Source: Verrucomicrobiota bacterium (GTDB lineage: Bacteria; Verrucomicrobiota; Verrucomicrobiae; Limisphaerales; UBA11358). Taken from it: a DNA stretch of 5,158 nucleotides. Shown in pieces: positions 1-5,158 of the stretch (positions are counted from its first letter, which is position 1; every line of letters begins with the position of its first letter). Made by a program: the position numbers and the translations under genes. A model generated the notes under the pieces. That model was not told where the DNA came from and did no database searches. It saw nothing but the letters and a program-made list of their open reading frames with translations. The DNA is taken from NCBI GenBank assembly GCA_014860005.1, contig JACZKP010000031.1, forward strand, positions 1 through 5,158. Direction: 5' to 3'.

Positions 1-379
1 GCCCCAGTTCGTCCCGCCCCGAAAGATGCCAGCGCACGACTTCATCCGTGACTGGCAGAAAGGCGCGATGCGAACACTCGGCACACTTGATCTTTGGCTT
101 CTCGCAAACGCCGCGCACCCACTCATTGCCACACGCCGGGGCGTAGCCAGCCTTGCCGGTTTTCCGACTCTCGAAGCGCCGCGGATAAACATCCTCCCGG
201 CCACGAAACAGCGACCGGAACAATGCGATCTTTTCGATGGGAGAGGAGCAGTTCGTGACCAGTGGACGTGGAGAACGGCCGGACGCGCCGCCCGACTGCA
301 TGTCCAGTTGCGGATTGGAAGCGCTGTTGGTCACGCCCGTATGGTAGGGGATTGCGGCCAAGGCGTCGAGGCGTCGCAT
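1..379 (-). CDS. TOTE conflict-system primase/helicase, N-terminal part (runs off left edge)
   Basis: The minus strand is open from ATG at 379 to the window edge (126 codons). The central block is characteristic of TOTE conflict-system proteins, whose N-terminus carries an archaeo-eukaryotic primase (AEP) region, with a helicase further on in many members. Visible landmarks are SSPIEKIALFRSLFRGREDV (residues 45-64), then YPRRFESRKTGKAGYAPAC, then a zinc-type cysteine quartet C83-x8-C92-x6-C99-x2-C102, then LPVTDEVVRWHLSGRDE. The AEP catalytic residues and any helicase lie outside the window. Family role (known): nucleotide-dependent conflict or defence against invading DNA; the exact mechanism here is not visible. 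Residues 1-44 look unconserved and lack the coiled coil that I recall in many relatives, so the start is uncertain; Met27 (ATG at 301) is an alternative. Neither start has a clear Shine-Dalgarno. A palindromic repeat unit begins only 15 bp upstream of the ATG. Family call firm; start and completeness not. Confidence 0.82.
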   Translation of the reverse strand, partial: MRRLDALAAIPYHTGVTNSASNPQLDMQSGGASGRSPRPLVTNCSSPIEKIALFRSLFRGREDVYPRRFESRKTGKAGYAPACGNEWVRGVCEKPKIKCAECSHRAFLPVTDEVVRWHLSGRDELG

Positions 380-393
380 CCCCGGAGCGCCTC

Positions 394-502
394 GGAGCGC
401 GGGTCTGTGACCCGCAGCAACTTCGCCATTCAGAACACGCCCTAAACGGATTAAAGCGTCTTTCAAGTTCGGACATTGCTGCGGGTCACAGACCCGCGCT
501 CC
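394..502. repeat. Composite palindromic unit (left), two inverted 27-nt hairpin arms
   Basis: Arm A (394-420) and arm B (476-502) are perfect reverse complements over 27 nt. Each arm folds on itself: stem GCGGGTC/GACCCGC (7 bp) closed by a TGT loop (ACA on the other strand). A 55-nt spacer separates them. The spacer resembles that of the right unit, sharing CTTCGCCA near its start and AAGCGT further in, which shows the whole ~110 bp is one repeat unit rather than chance arms. A short tandem copy of GGAGCGC at 384-390 precedes arm A. The stem lacks a following T-run, so it is not a standard intrinsic terminator. The layout is BIME-like. Confidence 0.85.
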
Positions 503-503
503 G

Positions 504-1241
504 TCACAGCCGCAGCACCCCGTATTCATCCCGAAATCGAGCGCTACTCCACGGCCAGTCTTTCGGATTGAGTACCAGCTTCGCTTTCGCCGGATTGTTT
601 TCGATGTAACGCACTGTCTTCTGTTCGTGCTCGGCATCGCGCATATAGGTGTCAAAGTAATCCTCCGCCCAGAACGCGCCCTGCTTACCCAGCAGCTTAT
701 TTGCCAGCCGTCCGGTGTGCTTCTTCCAAGCGCCCACAATCTCGGCCATCGAAACCACCCCGACCTTGAACAAAACGTGGACGTGATTCGGCATGATAAC
801 CCAAGCGCACAATTCGTAACGCGGTGCGACCGGAGCGCGGCTCTGTGAGCCGCAGCATTCCCCGAACTGCCGGAAATTATCCTCAACCAACTTGGCAATC
901 TCCGGCCGCCGCAGATGACATTCGCCCCGGCCATTGTCGAGATACGCTTCGATCAACTCCCGCTGCTCGCGGTCATCTTCAATCTTCGCTAAATGCTCCC
1001 ACTCCAATCGGAGGGACGCCGGAAAACTATCCGCAAGATGAAAGGTGACAAACTGCGTCAATCCCGGTTCATCGCGATGCGGCAGATAACCGCGCTCATG
1101 CCAGCCGCGAAAACCTTGCTTGGCATCCTCCGATTTCGGCGGAGAAGACCAACGACGCTTGCCCTCGACCAGATCGCGCACGCCGGGATTGTGCGGCGGC
1201 CCGGGGCGACGGGGTTTGGGAGGCTGGCTCACGACGGACAT
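504..1241 (-). CDS. REP-associated tyrosine transposase (RAYT, IS200/Y1 family)
   Basis: A 245-residue single-domain HUH/Y1 transposase. It is expected to nick single-stranded DNA at palindromic REP-type hairpins through a 5'-phosphotyrosine intermediate. The N-terminal region carries the usual RAYT block GYLPHRDEPGLTQFVTFHLA (residues 51-70). The metal-binding HUH motif is in MPNHVHVLF (His153, His155). The likely nucleophile is Tyr195 in WAEDYFDTYMRD, followed by YIENNPAKAKLV and the C-terminal WPWSSARF. ATG at 1241 is preferred over the upstream ATG at 1310 because residues from that start would mostly be translated repeat arm D. No clear Shine-Dalgarno is seen. Residues 128-137 (around CCGSQSRAP) are translated from repeat arm C, an in-frame insertion just before the strand carrying the HUH motif. 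All recognisable catalytic residues are present, so the enzyme may be active, but the insertion could impair folding. Confidence 0.92.
   Translation of the reverse strand: MSVVSQPPKPRRPGPPHNPGVRDLVEGKRRWSSPPKSEDAKQGFRGWHERGYLPHRDEPGLTQFVTFHLADSFPASLRLEWEHLAKIEDDREQRELIEAYLDNGRGECHLRRPEIAKLVEDNFRQFGECCGSQSRAPVAPRYELCAWVIMPNHVHVLFKVGVVSMAEIVGAWKKHTGRLANKLLGKQGAFWAEDYFDTYMRDAEHEQKTVRYIENNPAKAKLVLNPKDWPWSSARFRDEYGVLRL
832..858 (+). repeat. Solitary palindromic arm C inside the RAYT gene
   Basis: A 27-nt copy of the hairpin arm with stem GCGGCTC (837-843), loop TGT and GAGCCGC (847-853). Compared with arm A, one stem base pair is swapped on both sides, so pairing is kept. It lies antisense within the transposase coding region. 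Its length is a multiple of three, so it adds codons without shifting the frame. Confidence 0.85.
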
Positions 1242-1274
1242 TGAAACGAAGTCGAAACGCTTCCGCAAGCCGCT

Positions 1275-1384
1275 GGAGCGCGAGTCTGTGACTCGCAGCA
1301 GCTTCGCCACTCAGAACGCTTGCGAAACGAATGGAAGCGTGTTGAAAAGTCTGGACGTTGCTGCGGGTCACAGACCCGCGCTCC
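1275..1384. repeat. Composite palindromic unit (right), two inverted 27-nt hairpin arms
   Basis: Arm D (1275-1301) has stem GCGAGTC/GACTCGC with a TGT loop; arm E (1358-1384) is identical to arm B of the left unit over all 27 nt. The 56-nt spacer resembles the left unit's spacer and contains a smaller internal stem, ACGCTT (1316-1321) with AAGCGT (1335-1340). Arm D differs from A/B/E by a paired G-C to A-T change in the stem. The unit lies just upstream of the transposase start, so it would also form part of that gene's 5' region. Confidence 0.83.
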
Positions 1385-1410
1385 GGCGGCGGGATCACTT
1401 TGGCGGATGA

Positions 1411-1472
1411 CCCAGGGTAGTCCCGCGTGGCGGGCCAACCTTGGGCTGAGTGATGGAATCCCGTTGGGATTC
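1411..1472. repeat. Second structured palindromic element (nested hairpin plus adjacent hairpin)
   Basis: This element is unrelated in sequence to the RAYT arms. An outer stem CCCAGGGT (1411-1418) pairs with ACCTTGGG (1438-1445), with one G-T wobble. It encloses CCCGC (1422-1426) and GCGGG (1430-1434) around a 3-nt loop. A second hairpin follows: GAATCCC (1456-1462), GTT loop, GGGATTC (1466-1472). No T-tract follows on either strand, so it is not a typical terminator, although it lies downstream of the 1501-2415 gene. From memory, similar paired hairpins are dispersed in Verrucomicrobia and Planctomycetes genomes; only this one copy is visible here. Nothing else recognisable occupies 1385-1500. 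Confidence 0.55.
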
Positions 1473-1500
1473 AAATTGCCGCGAGCGAATCTCGTCTGAC

Positions 1501-2415
1501 CTATGTCTTGAGATTGTCGAGAATTAGCTTGGGCAACTTGGACAAAATCCAATCCGGCATTTCATCCATTCGGTAAAACTTGAAAACCGGTGCAAGCAAG
1601 GCGAGGTCATCGATTTTTCCCTGAGCATTCAAATTCAGTGCCAGCGTGATAACGATGTCTTTCAGAGACTCGATCTGCTTGGGCACATTCCTTCCGTCAA
1701 TACCGTTCCAAAAAACCGCCCCCGCCGATTTTTGAAGTGAGGCGGGATCGTTTGGCTGAATATCCGGAAACCACGAAGCGACATGCACTCCCAAACGCCG
1801 CAAGGTGATGTTGGTCTGTTCCAAATTAATAGCCAAAGTCAGCGATGCGATCGCACTAGCTCGACCCTCCTGGTTTACGTCGGAAAAACTCAGACTAACT
1901 ATTGGGTTGCCTAACGGCACGTGGTATTCATATCCGTCCCCGTGCTCTTTTTCTTTCCCGACTTTATCGCGCACCGACTCTTTGAGGGGATCGTGCTCCT
2001 CGTCGGGGCATAAAACCACAGAAGTCATATCTCCAAACTGGTAGCGGAGCAGCCACATTGCGCTTGTTGAATACAAATGGAAATGCCCTTCCACCCGGTT
2101 GGTGACGCAAAGAAAAAGCGGCAGCTCCTGCGAGAACAGCCACTCGAGTTCATCACCGCGCCATTTCTTGCTATCCTTCTTGTCATAGCCCCCGTAAGCA
2201 AAGCGCTTTGACCCTTCCGCCCCGTGCTGAACCATAAACGGCGAATGAAACGTCAGCTTCTTGTTCTCCTCTTTCGCTAAGGAACAAAAGAAATCAACTC
2301 CGATGTCTTCCTGTCGAATGACCGGAGCAGAAACGCCAAGGGCTGCGAGAAAGTATTGGGCTAGATACTCGCCACGGTTACTTTCGTGCCATCCATATCC
2401 AAGTGCGCCAGGCAT
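1501..2415 (-). CDS. Hypothetical protein, possibly a diverged DUF4365/PD-(D/E)xK-like nuclease
   Basis: This 304-residue protein is not confidently recognised. Its N-terminal third resembles DUF4365-type restriction-endonuclease folds. It has SNRGEYLAQYFLAALG (residues 12-27) with a possible helix glutamate Glu16, then EDIGVDFF with Asp37 and Asp41, then PFMVQHGAEG where relatives usually read Q-x-K. A segment LEWLFSQELPLFLCVTNRVE (residues 90-109) with a hydrophobic strand and HLYSTSAMW follow. The lysine expected after Gln63 is absent (Gln-His-Gly), so the site could be inactive or rearranged, or the family call could be wrong. The C-terminal half (about 120-304) matches nothing I recognise. 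No signal peptide or membrane segment is apparent. It starts at ATG 2415, 9 nt after the thiC stop on the same strand, suggesting cotranscription. The sequence looks more AT-rich than thiC, consistent with a later acquisition. No strong ribosome-binding site lies at the usual distance. Confidence 0.75.
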   Translation of the reverse strand: MPGALGYGWHESNRGEYLAQYFLAALGVSAPVIRQEDIGVDFFCSLAKEENKKLTFHSPFMVQHGAEGSKRFAYGGYDKKDSKKWRGDELEWLFSQELPLFLCVTNRVEGHFHLYSTSAMWLLRYQFGDMTSVVLCPDEEHDPLKESVRDKVGKEKEHGDGYEYHVPLGNPIVSLSFSDVNQEGRASAIASLTLAINLEQTNITLRRLGVHVASWFPDIQPNDPASLQKSAGAVFWNGIDGRNVPKQIESLKDIVITLALNLNAQGKIDDLALLAPVFKFYRMDEMPDWILSKLPKLILDNLKT

Positions 2416-2424
2416 AGGCTAATT

Positions 2425-4548
<2,124 letters not shown>

Positions 4549-4551
4549 CGA

Positions 4552-4580
4552 AAGCTAGAACGGCATTCCTCGCCGGTCAA
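4552..4580 (-). promoter_or_regulatory. Sigma70-like promoter for thiC
   Basis: On the minus strand, a -35 box TTGACC (4575-4580, one mismatch to consensus) and a -10 box TAGCTT (4552-4557) are separated by exactly 17 bp. Transcription would begin at about 4545-4549, at or just before the riboswitch P1 helix, which fits the expected architecture. The -10 box is weak, so the exact boxes are less certain than the general position. Confidence 0.6.
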
Positions 4581-4654
4581 GGATGCGAATTCACCAGGGC
4601 AAATTGTTATCGGGAGGCAAATCATTGAACCACACGGCGTAAAATTCGGACTAG

Positions 4655-5158
4655 GATCGCCGCGCCAAGGAAGTGGCCATGCGCCGACGCAAACTCGCGC
4701 GGCTGGTGCGCACCCTGCGCGCCTTGCGCCGGCCGCGCCAACGCCCGTGGAAACGCGACACGTTGTTGCACAAACTGGGCGCCGCGCACAAGCAAGCCGG
4801 CGGCGCGTGGCGCTGGGTGAAAATCACCCTGCCCAAAGCGCGCCAGCCGGTCAACCGCGACACGTTCCAGTTTGAGTTGTTGAAAACCAAATTGAACGAG
4901 GCCCAACAACGCGACGGCTACACGTTATTGCGCGCCTTTGGCGCCGGTGACCAGGCCGTGCCGCTTTGGGAGCGCTACCTGCAACTGGGCGAGATCGAAG
5001 GCGTGTTCAAGACCTTGAAGAGCGATCTGCATCTGCGTCCGATCCGCCACCACGTCGAGCCACGGATCGAGGCGCACATTGTGGTGTGCTTTCTGGCGTA
5101 TTGTTTGCAGGTCACCTTGCGCAAGCGATTGGAAGCGCACGCGCCGGGCCTGACGCCG
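4655..5158 (+). pseudogene. IS4/IS1634-type DDE transposase, C-terminal part only (5' truncated, runs off right edge)
   Basis: The plus-strand frame reads DRRAKEVAMRRRKLARL at its left end, continues through LLHKLGAAHKQAG and DTFQFELLKTKL, and reaches YLQLGEIEGVFKTLKSDL, RPIRHHVEPRIEAHIV and FLAYCLQVTLRKRL. This is the C-terminal half of an IS1634/IS4-like transposase, the cut-and-paste DDE type. The IS4 signature Y(2)R(3)E(6)K is present as Tyr100, Leu103 (for Arg), Glu107 and Lys114, counting from ATG 4679; Glu107 is the likely third catalytic acid. The two catalytic aspartates belong to the missing N-terminal half. Homology appears to continue upstream of ATG 4679 as far as an in-frame TAG (4652-4654), and another stop lies at 4640-4642, so the internal ATG is not a native start. 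The left boundary lies close to the thiC promoter. The 3' end and inverted repeat are outside the window. Intact function is very unlikely from the visible part. Confidence 0.82.

Larger units (their letters stand above)
394..1384. mobile_element. REPtron-like element: Y1 transposase gene flanked by two composite palindromic repeat units
   Basis: One REP-associated tyrosine transposase gene (504-1241, minus) is bracketed by two related ~110-bp units, 394-502 and 1275-1384. The left unit ends 1 nt before the transposase stop codon, and the right unit begins 33 nt upstream of its start codon. An additional single arm (832-858) lies within the gene. This arrangement matches the known REPtron layout, in which a RAYT is framed by the REP/BIME-type palindromes it is thought to mobilise. 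No target-site duplication was identified, so the outer limits are set by the repeats alone. Confidence 0.72.

Noticed and set aside
123..476. Open frame on the minus strand overlapping the left edge (117 aa)
   Set aside because: It is out of frame with the TOTE signature, which is read in a neighbouring minus frame; it contains translated repeat sequence and resembles nothing.
476..502. Intrinsic terminator for the transposase gene
   Set aside because: The hairpin directly follows the stop codon but has no T-run after it, and identical arms occur upstream of and inside the gene.
1242..1310. Longer N-terminus of the transposase from ATG 1310
   Set aside because: Those 23 residues are mostly translated repeat arm D and its flank, and the RAYT similarity begins later.
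394..1384. CRISPR-like array of the 27-nt repeats
   Set aside because: Five copies in mixed orientations with highly uneven spacing, and spacers that resemble each other, fit REP/BIME units rather than CRISPR.
4622..5140. Minus-strand open frames at the right edge
   Set aside because: They are antisense to a clearly recognisable transposase reading frame.

Overview
The window looks like a moderately GC-rich bacterial chromosome segment. The lineage is probably Verrucomicrobia or a related PVC group. That is inferred from the style of the short palindromic repeats and from general protein resemblance, not from any marker gene. An ordinary biosynthetic gene, thiC, sits beside an accessory stretch rich in repeats, transposases and likely conflict genes. 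Four of the five protein-coding regions read on the minus strand.

Left edge (1-379, minus): the first 126 codons of a TOTE-type conflict-system primase/helicase, recognised from its conserved N-terminal block and a Cys4 zinc site. The rest lies outside the window. Next (394-1384) comes a compact REPtron-like element: a Y1 (HUH) REP-associated transposase gene at 504-1241 on the minus strand, flanked by two ~110-bp units. Each unit has two inverted 27-nt hairpin arms. A fifth arm lies inside the transposase gene itself and is translated in frame. The five arms differ by paired stem changes that preserve the hairpin. A second, unrelated structured repeat occupies 1411-1472.

Middle (1501-2415, minus): a hypothetical protein that may be a diverged DUF4365/PD-(D/E)xK-like nuclease. 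It begins 9 nt after the thiC stop codon and so may be cotranscribed with it. Its base composition appears more AT-rich than thiC's.

Right half: thiC (minus, stop at 2425) encodes phosphomethylpyrimidine synthase with an intact CX2CX4C cluster motif. It is preceded by a clear TPP riboswitch (4451-4548) and a sigma70-like promoter (4552-4580). Thiamine pyrophosphate would bind the leader RNA and lower thiC expression, and perhaps that of the gene behind it. Beyond the promoter, reading the other way to the right edge, is the C-terminal part of an IS4/IS1634-type DDE transposase that lacks its 5' half.

The main novelty candidates are the REPtron with its self-inserted, covarying repeat, the TOTE gene next to it, and the nuclease-like gene in the thiC transcription unit.
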